Of a stretch of 64,000 bases of DNA, positions 1-8,968 are shown one piece after another. Under the pieces are notes generated by a model. The model saw only the letters and a list, made by a program, of their open reading frames with translations. It searched no databases and was not told the origin of the DNA. Source of the stretch: DASYXZ01 sp035308965 (lineage in GTDB: Bacteria; Acidobacteriota; Terriglobia; UBA7540); the NCBI GenBank assembly GCA_035308965.1, contig DATGFN010000060.1, positions 124,001 through 188,000 on the forward strand, written 5' to 3'. Each line of letters begins with the position of its first letter. The stretch's first letter is position 1. Made by a program: the position numbers and the translations under genes.

Positions 1-3000
1 CCACAACCGATGAGACGGGCCACTATTTGATCCCCCTGTTGCCCGTGGGCGTGTATTCGATCCAAGTCGGTGCCCAGGGCTTTCAGGCGATCGAGCAGAA
101 AGATGTGACGCTGCAAGTGGATGAGAGCAAGGAGGTGGATTTCTCCATGTCGCCGGCCACCGTCCAGCAGACGGTTGAAGTGTCGGCGACGTCTGTGGCT
201 GTGGAAACCTCCAACGCATCTCTGGGCCAGGTGATTACGGCGCAACAGGTGGCCGAGCTTCCCTTAAACGGGCGCGACTTCGTGCAACTGGCCACGTTAA
301 CGCCGGGCACAGTCCAGGAAACCAATCCGAATAGCTTTTTCAATGGCGGCGGCAGTAGTGAGGTTGGGATTCGCGGGTCCTTTTCGCTTTCGGTCGGGGG
401 CTCGCGTCCCAACAGTACGGACTGGCTGCTCGACGGCGTGGACAACAACGAATTGACGGCCGGTGGGATCGCGATTCTGCCCGACATTGACGCGCTGCAG
501 GAATTCAAGGTGCTTACCTATAATTATTCAGCGGAGTATGGTACGCGTGGCGGGCCGGCTGTTTTGCTCACCATCAAGTCCGGATCCAACCAAATTCACG
601 GCAGCCTTTTTGAATACCTCCGCAACACCGATCTTGACGCACGCAGCTTTTTTGCTCAAAACCGAGAAGTCTTCATCCAAAACCAATACGGCGGGTCCAT
701 CGGCGGACCGGTGCAGAAGGACAAGACTTTCCTCTTCTTCGATTTTCAAGGTAAGCAAACCCGGCAAGGTAAGGTTTTTGTGGGTCAGGTTCCGACCATG
801 GCCATGCGGAATGGCGACTTCACTGAGACTTTTAAGGACGTCAACAATGGCGGGGCGCCGTCCCAGATTTTTAACCCCGCCGCCAACTTCGGCTTCCCGG
901 GTGGCCCCCCATTCCAGTGTGTGCCTGGAACCAAAACGCCTGAACCCGCCCCTAACGGAGTTCAACCTTTGGGTCAGAATTGTAACATCATCCCAGCAAG
1001 CTTATTCAATTCCGTTGGGCACGCACTGCTAAACCTTTATCCGATTCCTGACAACCTTGGGCCAAACCTTCTTTCGGAAGACTACATCAACACACCGGTA
1101 AAGCGGTTTAAAGAAGGCGAAGCGGATATACGCCTGGATCATAATTTCTCCAGCAAGGATTCCCTTTATGCTCGCTTCAGTTACGACCAAGCCACTGAAT
1201 ACCTGCCGGGCGGATCGCCGGGATTTGCCGAACCCAGTGCCTTTGCCAGCACGCAGAGCCTGACCGACCACGGGCGAAATGCCGCCCTCGGCGAGACCCA
1301 TGTGTTTTCAGCATCCACGGTAAATAAAGTGACAGCGGGTTACAATCGCATCTTTAATCACATTCTTTCATATGGCAGCGGGTCCTGCCTGGCGTCAACA
1401 ATCGGAGGCGGGATCCCGGGCGCGAATCTGGGCGGCGTGAGCTGCGGCCTGACCTCGGTGCTGGTCACGAGCGGATTCTGGTCCCTGGGGGATCGCGGGT
1501 TTGCACCCTTCCAGGGCGGGACCAACGTGTTTCACATTGCCGATTCATTTGACATGATTCGTGGCAATCACGACATGACGTTCGGCGGCGAAATCCGCGA
1601 CAATCAAATGAATGTTCTTACCAATGCTTTCCAGGACGGTTTCTACGTCATAGCCCCGGTTTTCACTGGGAACACTATTGGAGACCTTCTGATGGGCACA
1701 CCCGTCTTTGGACAGCACGATCAGACATTTCGAGGCACGGTGACAGGCCGGCGGTGGAAGATGTATCGGCCATACTTTGAGGATAATTGGCGCGTCAAGC
1801 CGAATCTTACCCTGAACTTGGGTGTGGGCTGGGCCTTCGTAACACCGATTACCGAGGCGCACAATAGACAGTCGAATTTCAATTTCAAAACCGGTCAGTT
1901 TTTGATTGGCGGCGGGAATGGTGGATCGACCGTGGGCCTCTCAACCGACATGACAGCCATTGAACCCCGAATTGGGCTCGCCTGGAGTCCGCACGGGGAC
2001 CGGAAGACTTCTCTCCGCGCCGGATTTGCAATTTATCATGACTCCTCCTGGAATCAAGGTGCGCAGGGCTTGTGGGAAAACCCGCCCTACTTTGGTTCTT
2101 CCTTTGTTCCATTCGGCAACACATTCAGCCAGGGCTTTCCCATTCTTTCCCCGCCGCCCAGCGGTGCGACCAATTTTACGGGGAACCTGCAAACCCAGAA
2201 CCTCAACTTCAAGCAGGGCCGGATTATCCAGTACAATTTCGATATAGAGCGCCAGATTCCCGGCGACGTTCTGCTGACGGTCGGATACGCAGGATCGCGG
2301 GGGACCCATATCCTGGAAGGGGGGCAAAATATTAATCTCCAATCTCCTTCCGCATGCGGCGTCGTCCCCGGATACACTTTTGGCTGTGGGCAGCCGGGCT
2401 TCCCTTATCCACAAGATGGTACGATCAACGATATTTTTGATAACGGTTCCGCCACCTATAACTCCCTCCAGGTCAAGGCAGAGACTAAGAGCAGGAAGCA
2501 CGGGGTGTATGCCCTGGTGGGGTATACTTACTCCAAGGCCACGGACAATGGGCTCTCCGACGGACTCGGAAGCAACATTGGCGCCATGTACTACCCGTTG
2601 CCGAACATCGGGACCGGGGACAAGGGACTGTCGCAAATCGACCTCACTCACAGTTTCACGGCCAGCATTATCTATGACCTGCCCTTTGGAAAAGGGCGGC
2701 AGTATGGTAGCAATTGGAGTGCACCCGTGAACGCCCTTTTTGGCGACTGGGAATTCGACGTGATCCAGCGCGCTATTTCCGGCTTCCCCATGCTTCTTGT
2801 CTCCAGCAGTGGAGGCGGTAATTCGGGAGTGGGATTCTCGAATAACGGCAACGACTACGCCCGCCCGGACCGCATTTGCAACGGAAGAATAAGCGGTTGG
2901 ACGGTGGCCCAGTATTTCAATTTGAATTGCTTCGTAGACCCCATTCCCGGCGAGCTCGGCAACTCGAATCGCGCCCCGCTCTTTGGCCCGGGCCTGGTGA

Positions 3001-3227
3001 ATTCGGATTTCTCAGCCGTCAAAAATTTCCCTCTCTCCTTCCGGGAGGGAATGTCGCTGCAATTCCGGGCGGAATTCTTCAATATCTGGAATCACCCGCA
3101 ATTCCAGGCCCCGGGTCTAAGCGGCACGGCCGGCATCGTGGATATCGACGGCGTCAACCCAGCGGCGATTACCGCGACCGTCAACAACCCGCGACTGATT
3201 CAGTTCGCGCTGAAACTGCGCTTCTAG
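1..3227 (+). CDS. TonB-dependent receptor, Oar-like (5' truncated by window edge)
   Basis: The reading frame is open to the window start, so the N-terminus lies outside; 1074 residues are visible. The first ~60 residues are the end of a carboxypeptidase-regulatory-like beta domain (GHYLIPLLPVGVYSIQV, then a VTLQVDES strand). A plug domain follows (LPLNGRDFVQLATLTPG, then SRPNSTDWLLDGVDNNEL) and then a long outer-membrane beta barrel ending in the aromatic strand LIQFALKLRF. This layout is the Oar/SusC-like receptor type that is heavily expanded in Acidobacteriota. By family it imports a ligand across the outer membrane using TonB energy. The ligand cannot be read from sequence; the nucleoside hydrolase genes immediately downstream suggest a nucleoside or glycoside, which is inference. 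It is followed at 92 nt by the next + strand gene. Confidence 0.9.
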   Translation, partial: TTDETGHYLIPLLPVGVYSIQVGAQGFQAIEQKDVTLQVDESKEVDFSMSPATVQQTVEVSATSVAVETSNASLGQVITAQQVAELPLNGRDFVQLATLTPGTVQETNPNSFFNGGGSSEVGIRGSFSLSVGGSRPNSTDWLLDGVDNNELTAGGIAILPDIDALQEFKVLTYNYSAEYGTRGGPAVLLTIKSGSNQIHGSLFEYLRNTDLDARSFFAQNREVFIQNQYGGSIGGPVQKDKTFLFFDFQGKQTRQGKVFVGQVPTMAMRNGDFTETFKDVNNGGAPSQIFNPAANFGFPGGPPFQCVPGTKTPEPAPNGVQPLGQNCNIIPASLFNSVGHALLNLYPIPDNLGPNLLSEDYINTPVKRFKEGEADIRLDHNFSSKDSLYARFSYDQATEYLPGGSPGFAEPSAFASTQSLTDHGRNAALGETHVFSASTVNKVTAGYNRIFNHILSYGSGSCLASTIGGGIPGANLGGVSCGLTSVLVTSGFWSLGDRGFAPFQGGTNVFHIADSFDMIRGNHDMTFGGEIRDNQMNVLTNAFQDGFYVIAPVFTGNTIGDLLMGTPVFGQHDQTFRGTVTGRRWKMYRPYFEDNWRVKPNLTLNLGVGWAFVTPITEAHNRQSNFNFKTGQFLIGGGNGGSTVGLSTDMTAIEPRIGLAWSPHGDRKTSLRAGFAIYHDSSWNQGAQGLWENPPYFGSSFVPFGNTFSQGFPILSPPPSGATNFTGNLQTQNLNFKQGRIIQYNFDIERQIPGDVLLTVGYAGSRGTHILEGGQNINLQSPSACGVVPGYTFGCGQPGFPYPQDGTINDIFDNGSATYNSLQVKAETKSRKHGVYALVGYTYSKATDNGLSDGLGSNIGAMYYPLPNIGTGDKGLSQIDLTHSFTASIIYDLPFGKGRQYGSNWSAPVNALFGDWEFDVIQRAISGFPMLLVSSSGGGNSGVGFSNNGNDYARPDRICNGRISGWTVAQYFNLNCFVDPIPGELGNSNRAPLFGPGLVNSDFSAVKNFPLSFREGMSLQFRAEFFNIWNHPQFQAPGLSGTAGIVDIDGVNPAAITATVNNPRLIQFALKLRF

Positions 3228-3319
3228 ACCTCTTAAGCAGTCCAACCCTTTGCGCGAGCAGGGCCCTCATTTTGGGGCCCCTGCTCGCCGTCCCACCTTC
3301 CCAATACGGAGATTCCATA

Positions 3320-4357
3320 TTGCCCAAAATCAAAGTTATTGTTGACCAGGACGCGCGCGGTCCTGGGACCAGCGACCAACAGGCCCTCCTGGTGTTTCTT
3401 CAATCCGATGCCTTCGACGTTCTCGGCCTGACCACGGTCAGCGGCGATCAGTGGGTGAAGGAAGAGACCCAGCACGTTTTGCGCCTGGTGGAAATTGCCG
3501 GGCGCACGGACGTGCCCGTGATTCAAGGCGCCGATCATCCCCTGCTCAATTCGAAGGAGGAAACCGAACGATGGGAAGCTCTCTACGGAAAGATCGAATA
3601 TAAGGGATGCTGGACGGAGCACTTCGCGGCCGGGCGCTCGACGATAACCGAGACTTTCTATCATCCGCCGGATATCGTCCCTCCGCTTCCGGAAGGGTCA
3701 CCCAAGATCAAGCCTCATCCGGGAACAGCGGCCCAGTTCATGGTGGAGATGGTGCACAAGTATCCCGGCGAAGTTGTGATCTGGTCCGGCGCGCCGCTTA
3801 CCAACGTGGCGCTGGCGCTGCGGCTTGATCCGGAATTCGCAAACCTGGCCAAAGAGTTCGTTCTGATGGGCGGCGGAATGTATCCGAATAAAGGCGGCAT
3901 TCGAGTGACCGATGCCCGCCGTGAATTCAATTGGTGGTTTGACCCGGAAGCGGCGCGCATTGCCCTGCGCGCTCCGTGGAAGAAGGTTACGATCACACCC
4001 ATCGATATTTCGGTAAAGACTCGCCTCAGCGACGAAATCCGCACTGAAATTGCCAAAGCCGATACACCCGTGGCCCGCTATCATGCGAAATACTCTTTGC
4101 CCGGTTACATGTGGGACGAGATTTCCGGCATCGCCATGATTGAGCCGGGCATCATCACCGAGCAGAAACAAATGTACGTGGACGTGGACATTGACCACGG
4201 CGCGGGCTACGGCAACACGCTGTTTTGGGAGGCGACCAACGCTGTGCCCCCGTACGAACGATTGTCCACCGTCCAATTTGATTTGAATGCCGAACGGTTT
4301 TATCGCATCTACATTGACTTGATGACCCGCCCGCCACGAGAACGCGGGAAGCAATGA
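3320..4357 (+). CDS. nucleoside hydrolase family protein, copy 1 (no obvious signal peptide)
   Basis: 345 residues from a TTG start at 3320, chosen because GGAG at 3308-3311 sits 8 nt upstream; an upstream TTG at 3272 would add a short hydrophobic stretch. It belongs to the inosine-uridine-preferring nucleoside hydrolase fold: N-terminal metal-site strand KVIVDQD (D9, D11), then GLTTVSGD, a WWFDPEAA motif and a late MWDE carrying the distal metal Asp. The canonical DxDxGxDD is changed: after DQD there is a GPGTSD insertion, leaving one Asp (D19) where two are usual. By family it cleaves N-glycosidic bonds of ribosides, but the altered site makes the substrate uncertain. Its stop overlaps an ATG in the next frame, yet the next gene more likely starts at 4468. 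Confidence 0.85.
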   Translation: MPKIKVIVDQDARGPGTSDQQALLVFLQSDAFDVLGLTTVSGDQWVKEETQHVLRLVEIAGRTDVPVIQGADHPLLNSKEETERWEALYGKIEYKGCWTEHFAAGRSTITETFYHPPDIVPPLPEGSPKIKPHPGTAAQFMVEMVHKYPGEVVIWSGAPLTNVALALRLDPEFANLAKEFVLMGGGMYPNKGGIRVTDARREFNWWFDPEAARIALRAPWKKVTITPIDISVKTRLSDEIRTEIAKADTPVARYHAKYSLPGYMWDEISGIAMIEPGIITEQKQMYVDVDIDHGAGYGNTLFWEATNAVPPYERLSTVQFDLNAERFYRIYIDLMTRPPRERGKQ

Positions 4358-4405
4358 CCAGGGGAATTCAGCGGATCCACCAACCTCGTTTGATCTCCCG
4401 GCGTT

Positions 4406-4502
4406 CATTGCCGATTGACGATTTTCGATTGACGATTGACCAGCTCTCAAGCGCAAGGTTCTTTTCCATGAAATCGTCAATCATCAATCGTCAATCTTCA
4501 AT
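4406..4502. repeat. foldback of short tandem words (GATTGACGATT type)
   Basis: The left arm (4406-4440) repeats CGATTGACGATT-type words. The right arm (4471-4502) repeats the reverse complement (AATCGTCAATC), with a 30-nt loop between. The right arm lies inside the start of the following gene and is translated as residues 2-11 of its signal peptide. It is one of at least eight similar intergenic structures in the window, each with a different word. Confidence 0.7.
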
Positions 4503-5583
4503 CCGCCCCGCACTACTTTTCTTTTCGACGATATGCTTGCTGGCGGCGCCGGCATTTGCCCAGCAGCGCCGCAAAGTAATTGTGGACCAGGACGCGGCGG
4601 GGCCCGGGGGCAGCAATCTTCAGGCCATCATGTTACTGGTTAAATCGCCTGTAGTGGAGACGCTCGGAATCGGAGTGGTCTCCGGCGATGCGTGGCGGGA
4701 TGAAGAACTGGTCCACGTGATGCGGGCGCTGGAACTCGAAGGCCGGACGGACATCCCGGTCCTGCCCGGCGCAGCTTTTCCTCTTGTCCACACGCGTGAA
4801 CAGGCGCTGCTCGACGAGAAGCTCTTCGGCGAGATCAATTACATGGGTGCGTGGGACCCGCGCTGGTGGCATGAGCCGTTCGCGTTGCCTGCGGAAAAAT
4901 TTCCGGAAGGCATGCCGCACACCAAGCCATCGGTCGAAGACGCCGCTCACTTTATGATCCGCATGGTTCACCAATATCCCCACCAGGTCACCCTTGTCGC
5001 CGTGGGCCCGATGACTGACCTCGCCATCGCCATACGCATCGATCCCGAGTTTTCGACGCTCGCCCAGGAATTGGTTTTCATGGGTGGAAGCCTCGACCCG
5101 CATTCGACTGACGCGGAATGGGAATCCGACCCGCGCCACGAATTCAATTTCTGGTTTGATCCTGAAGCAGCGCACATCGTGCTCACTTCCCGCTGGGCCA
5201 AGATCACTTGCATACCGGTGGACATTTCCATCAAGACGCACTTTACCCATGCCATGGCTGAACAGATTGCCAAAAGCGGCGCCGCCCTGGGTGCTTACTG
5301 GCTCAAATATTATTTCGCTACCATCGATTACATGTGGGATGAGTTGGCTGCGGCGGCGTGGATCGATCCGAGCATCATTACCAGTGAGAAAGAATTTTAT
5401 CTGGATGTGAACATCGAACACGGCCCCAATTACGGCGACACGCTCACCTGGCTCGAGCGCGACAAGCCCAAAATCAGCGGTTCGCCGGCGCACGTTCTGC
5501 TGGACTTGAACAATGAAAAGTTTAACCGGCTGTTTGTCGACACCATGTCTTTGCCCGGCGCCCATCCAGGCGCGCCGGAATAG
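4468..5583 (+). CDS. secreted nucleoside hydrolase family protein, copy 2
   Basis: 371 residues from ATG 4468, giving a Sec signal peptide (basic n-region, LLFFSTICLLAAPAFAQ core, cleavage after AFA around residue 31). An ATG at 4354 in the same frame would put about 38 extra residues before it and is less likely. The family motifs match copy 1: KVIVDQD (D40, D42), GVVSGD, NFWFDPEAA and YMWDELAAAAWIDP. The second half of the metal motif reads GGSN (N50), so neither Asp of the usual DD pair remains. Exported riboside or glycoside hydrolysis is the family-based guess. It ends 25 nt from a converging - strand gene. Confidence 0.85.
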   Translation: MKSSIINRQSSIRPALLFFSTICLLAAPAFAQQRRKVIVDQDAAGPGGSNLQAIMLLVKSPVVETLGIGVVSGDAWRDEELVHVMRALELEGRTDIPVLPGAAFPLVHTREQALLDEKLFGEINYMGAWDPRWWHEPFALPAEKFPEGMPHTKPSVEDAAHFMIRMVHQYPHQVTLVAVGPMTDLAIAIRIDPEFSTLAQELVFMGGSLDPHSTDAEWESDPRHEFNFWFDPEAAHIVLTSRWAKITCIPVDISIKTHFTHAMAEQIAKSGAALGAYWLKYYFATIDYMWDELAAAAWIDPSIITSEKEFYLDVNIEHGPNYGDTLTWLERDKPKISGSPAHVLLDLNNEKFNRLFVDTMSLPGAHPGAPE

Positions 5584-5607
5584 TCCCGCCCGCAAGTCAA
5601 CACTCTC

Positions 5608-7020
5608 TCACTTTCCCATGAGGTCGGCCGGCAGGTGTGAGGCGGCGTGAAAGAAGTCCAAATAAGGCCCCCCTTTTGCTTCCCGCAGAAGCAGGAGAGC
5701 CAGCTCGCGGGCGTGATAGTCGCCCCACATCGATGACTCGCCGCAGGGTATCCGGCGTCCAGAGGGAATTTCGTCCCAACCTTTGGGGCGATGGTACACG
5801 GAGTGCAGAATCAATCCCTGGTGTTTGGAGTCTGTGGATAAGTAAGGTTCCTCAAACAAGGTGTTGGCAATCGTTAGAGCCGCCTGCCGGTACTGTTTCG
5901 CCTTGCCCGGGGACCCCGAGCGCGCTTCAATATTTCCCATTCTCCACAATCCCTGGGCGGCGATGGCGGCTGCGGAGCTGTCCACCGGCTCATATTCGTT
6001 GAACGGGTTTGCGGGTTGGTGCTGCCAGTCTCCGAGCTTTTCCAGTCCCGGCGCGCCGGTGTCCCAGTAGGGTATGCCGTCCTGCGCCGCTTGATCCAAA
6101 TAATAATCGCAGGTTGCCTCGGCGGGGCGCCGCATCATGGCCACCACTTTTTCTCGGCCACCCTGCGGCTCGAGATCGCGATCGGCAACGCTTTCAAGAA
6201 ACTCAAGCTGCTCGGCGTAGCCGCAGATGATCCACGCCAGGCCACGAGTCCAGGTGGTAAAAGGAGAATACCCTTGCTGAGTAGCGGGGCATCGATAGCC
6301 GCCGGCGTTGATGTTGAAGAGCGATTCGTGCGACACCCGCCCGCGCACGTCATAAAGATCGCGCCCCTCGCCGTAATACACGGCAAACTCCGCCGTGACA
6401 TCGGCGTGCTGGCACAGGCGATCGAGAAGCGAAATGCGCCGCTCATTTTCGCCCATCAGAACATGGCCCAGGGAATGGGCAAGGGCGAGCGAGCGCAGGG
6501 AACGGATCGTGTCCACAAAAAGCGAGTGCGGACCATTGAATGAATAAATGTAACCGCGGTCGTCGCTTAAGGCCGTCCATCGTGCCGCCTGTACTGCGCC
6601 GCTAACCTTGAGGGCCAGAACGTACAATTGAATTTCAGTCTCGCTCACAGTCCAGCGTTTTTCGGCGGCCAGGCGCAGGAGGTTCCCATAGGTGCTGACA
6701 TTATTAAACCCGTGGTCATGCACGCCCATGTGCGTGACATGAGGGGCCATTCGCTCAATGGTGTTCCGGCGTCCATATTCCAGAAACCAGCGGTCATCCG
6801 TCGCGTCATATTGCAGAAGCGCCGAGCCATACAGAAATCCTTCTGTCCACTGGGTCCATTCGCGGGCCGTATAAATGCCGCGCACGGTTATCACCGGCGC
6901 GCCCTGGGACGCGTCCCAGGCCGCCTCGATGGCGCGGATCTTTTGCGCCGAAAGATCGAACAGTCGCTCAATTCGAGGCCTTAATTTTTCCGGAGTCAGG
7001 TCTTCGAGGATGCGGATCAT
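5608..7020 (-). CDS. glycoside hydrolase family 88 protein (unsaturated glucuronyl hydrolase-like)
   Basis: 470 residues from ATG 7020; a TTG at 7032 would add four residues. It has the alpha6/alpha6-barrel signatures of GH88: a HDHGFNN motif with D102, LFVDTIRSL with D170 (matching the two catalytic Asp of Bacillus unsaturated glucuronyl hydrolase by position), and FTTWTRGLAWIICGYAEQ. GH88 enzymes hydrate the terminal unsaturated uronic acid of lyase-generated oligosaccharides. There is no signal peptide, so it should be cytoplasmic. It is the last gene of a - strand run (SDR, creatininase-like, ADH upstream), and a palindromic 99-bp element separates it from the SDR gene. Confidence 0.85.
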   Translation of the reverse strand: MIRILEDLTPEKLRPRIERLFDLSAQKIRAIEAAWDASQGAPVITVRGIYTAREWTQWTEGFLYGSALLQYDATDDRWFLEYGRRNTIERMAPHVTHMGVHDHGFNNVSTYGNLLRLAAEKRWTVSETEIQLYVLALKVSGAVQAARWTALSDDRGYIYSFNGPHSLFVDTIRSLRSLALAHSLGHVLMGENERRISLLDRLCQHADVTAEFAVYYGEGRDLYDVRGRVSHESLFNINAGGYRCPATQQGYSPFTTWTRGLAWIICGYAEQLEFLESVADRDLEPQGGREKVVAMMRRPAEATCDYYLDQAAQDGIPYWDTGAPGLEKLGDWQHQPANPFNEYEPVDSSAAAIAAQGLWRMGNIEARSGSPGKAKQYRQAALTIANTLFEEPYLSTDSKHQGLILHSVYHRPKGWDEIPSGRRIPCGESSMWGDYHARELALLLLREAKGGPYLDFFHAASHLPADLMGK

Positions 7021-7031
7021 GGTGTTAGTCA

Positions 7032-7130
7032 ACCACCCCTAAATCCCCTCCTCACTGGGGAGGGGAGCAAAAGGTGTTGGTCAGTCTCGTTTCACTCCCC
7101 TCCTCATTGAGGAGGGGACCAAGGGGTGGT
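7032..7130. repeat. 99-bp nested palindromic element
   Basis: The outer inverted repeat is ACCACCCCT (7032-7040) and AGGGGTGGT (7122-7130). Inside are two hairpins with almost the same stem, CCCCTCC...GGAGGGG at 7045-7065 and CCCCTCCTC-ATT-GAGGAGGGG at 7097-7117. It lies in the gap between two co-directional - strand genes, so it would be transcribed with them. It looks like a REP or MITE-type element. Confidence 0.65.
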
Positions 7131-7143
7131 GACAACTTGGGTT

Positions 7144-7938
7144 TTACAGACGCCGGATATGAAATCCCCCATCCACATTAATAACCTCACCGGTGGAGAA
7201 TGGAAACCGGTCGAGAGCGATGGCAGCCACGGCGCGGCCCACATCTTCCGGTTTCCCCCACCTTGGGATCGGTGTAAGTCCGCTCGAGATCAGTTGGTCA
7301 TACTTCGCCTTTACCGGACTTGTCATGTCGGTTTCGATCACGCCCGGACGAATTTCGTAGGCGCTGATTCCATACTCCGCCAAGCGGACGGCGAAGAGCT
7401 GCGTCATCATGGAGAGTGCCGCTTTGCTCATGCAATATTCGCCGCGATTGACGCTCGCCGCATAAGCGGAAACTGAAGAGATGTTCACGATCTTGGGCTT
7501 TTTCCCGCCACCCTCCGTCGCCTTCATGGCGCCAATCCAAGAATTAGCAACGGCCTGGGTTAGGAAAAAGGGAGCCCTGGCGTTGATGCTCATCACCCGA
7601 TCGAAGCTCTCTTCGCTCGTTTCCAGCAAGTCCTGGCGCGCTTCGGGAGCCACTCCGGCGTTGTTCACCAGCAGATCGATCCCTCCAAATCGCTCCACCA
7701 CGGACTTGAGCAGTCGGGCGCGATCCGAACCCTGCGAAATGTCAGCTTGAAATATCTCGAACCCGGATGGGCAGTCCCTCGGAGCTGCTTGCTCGCAAAT
7801 CCGCTTACATTCGAGAGCCGCATCGTGTCCGCTGGCGTAATTAATGGCGACGCTGAATCCCGAACGCGCCAGCTCTATCGCAATGCCGCGACCGATTCCC
7901 CGCGATGCGCCCGTGATCAAAGCAGTTTGAAAAGCCAT
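7144..7938 (-). CDS. short-chain dehydrogenase/reductase, 3-ketoacyl-ACP-reductase-like
   Basis: 264 residues, the normal SDR length. It has the Rossmann NAD(P) motif TGASRGIG (residues 9-16), NNAG, the catalytic Ser in NISSVSA and the YxxxK motif in EYCMSKAALS, plus a C-terminal GEVINVDGG. The family includes FabG and KduD-type uronate or sugar dehydrogenases. Beside GH88 and an alcohol dehydrogenase, oxidation of a sugar or uronic acid is more likely than fatty acid synthesis, but this is inference. A 28-nt inverted repeat (7944-7971) sits directly upstream of its ATG. Confidence 0.85.
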   Translation of the reverse strand: MAFQTALITGASRGIGRGIAIELARSGFSVAINYASGHDAALECKRICEQAAPRDCPSGFEIFQADISQGSDRARLLKSVVERFGGIDLLVNNAGVAPEARQDLLETSEESFDRVMSINARAPFFLTQAVANSWIGAMKATEGGGKKPKIVNISSVSAYAASVNRGEYCMSKAALSMMTQLFAVRLAEYGISAYEIRPGVIETDMTSPVKAKYDQLISSGLTPIPRWGKPEDVGRAVAAIALDRFPFSTGEVINVDGGFHIRRL

Positions 7939-7943
7939 GGCAT

Positions 7944-7971
7944 CTGGAGATGGATATTATCTTATCCAGAG
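7944..7971. promoter_or_regulatory. inverted repeat next to the SDR start codon
   Basis: TCTGGA (7944-7949) pairs with TCCAGA (7966-7971), and a nested GGATA/TATCC lies inside. On the - strand it ends 5 nt before the ATG of the SDR gene, with no clear Shine-Dalgarno. It could be an operator or a translation-blocking hairpin; function is not shown. Confidence 0.3.
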
Positions 7972-8098
7972 TGGCGAAGCACGGAAAAGCTGCTGCAAGC
8001 CGCTGGAGGGGTCGGGTGCCCTGAGGTGTGCTCAGGCAGAATAAAGCCTGGTGTCGGCAAAAACTCATCACTGCTAATGCCGCTTTGTGCATATCCCA

Positions 8099-8968
8099 TC
8101 ATGACGACAGGTCTGACAGTTTTTGGGCGGCGAATATCTTGGCGGCGGCGTAGTCGCCCTGGTAGATGGCCTCGAGGTGCGACCGGTAGCTGGGCGTGGC
8201 GATGGGCGGGACATTTTCACGGCCAAAAAGCCGCCGCTGTTCGGCGATCAGTTCCAACGCGAGGACACCGGCGTCGAGCGCCTCCATGAATGCCTTGCGA
8301 GTCTTCTCGTCCTGATGCAAGAACCGCAGAGCGACTTCGGCGGCGCAGGATGAAATTGTATCCATCAACTTGTTGCCCCAATCCCGGCTGGCTTTTCCGC
8401 GCGGATCTTCTCCAATAACTCCTTCGAGTGGCGAAGTGGACGGAACGCTTTCGAGCCGAACGAGAGTGGAATCTGCCGCCCATAAAAGCGAAGTCTCCCC
8501 CACCCCCGCGTGGTCGCCGGTGTACCCGATGTCGGTGGTGAAATCATATTCCGCCACGGCCAATATCGCGACATCAGACTTGCGCATCACCGCGAGCGCC
8601 GCGCGCTTAACGCTGATGGTCTGTTCCAGGCCAAAGTGTCCGGTAAAGGCCACAATCACGCGGAAGCCCATGGCGGCATATTGTTCGAAGACGGCTTCCA
8701 GCACCGGCTCAACAATCGACGCGGACAAATTCAAAGTGTAAGGAAATGGGATGCCGCCCACCGCCCAATAAGATACGGGCGCGAGAACAGCGTCAGCGCG
8801 TTCGGCGATTTTCTCGCTGACCGCCGCCGCCACCAGGCCATCCAGCCCCAATGGGAGGTGGTGGCTATGCCATTCGATTGTGCCCAATGGGATTACAAGG
8901 ATGGGGGTCCGGGCAATGCGCTCCGTGATTTCGTTTGGGAATAGCCGTTCCAGCCGATGGATGCTCAT
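8099..8968 (-). CDS. creatininase family amidohydrolase
   Basis: 289 residues, typical for the creatininase/creatinine amidohydrolase fold. The N-terminal metal site is visible in IPLGTIEWHSHHLPLGLDG (E32, H34, D43). The second ligand cluster is in AFTGHFG (H111) and a DHAGVGETS motif follows. The family hydrolyses cyclic or linear amides (creatinine, formamides such as MftE and FAPy substrates) using two metal ions. The usual GHGGN is here GHFGLEQ, so the substrate may differ. Its ATG overlaps the stop of the upstream ADH gene by 4 nt, showing translational coupling. Confidence 0.85.
   Translation of the reverse strand: MSIHRLERLFPNEITERIARTPILVIPLGTIEWHSHHLPLGLDGLVAAAVSEKIAERADAVLAPVSYWAVGGIPFPYTLNLSASIVEPVLEAVFEQYAAMGFRVIVAFTGHFGLEQTISVKRAALAVMRKSDVAILAVAEYDFTTDIGYTGDHAGVGETSLLWAADSTLVRLESVPSTSPLEGVIGEDPRGKASRDWGNKLMDTISSCAAEVALRFLHQDEKTRKAFMEALDAGVLALELIAEQRRLFGRENVPPIATPSYRSHLEAIYQGDYAAAKIFAAQKLSDLSS

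Noticed and set aside
4354..4467. ATG overlapping the stop of the first hydrolase gene as start of the second
   Set aside because: It would put ~38 residues before the signal peptide; ATG 4468 gives a normal one.
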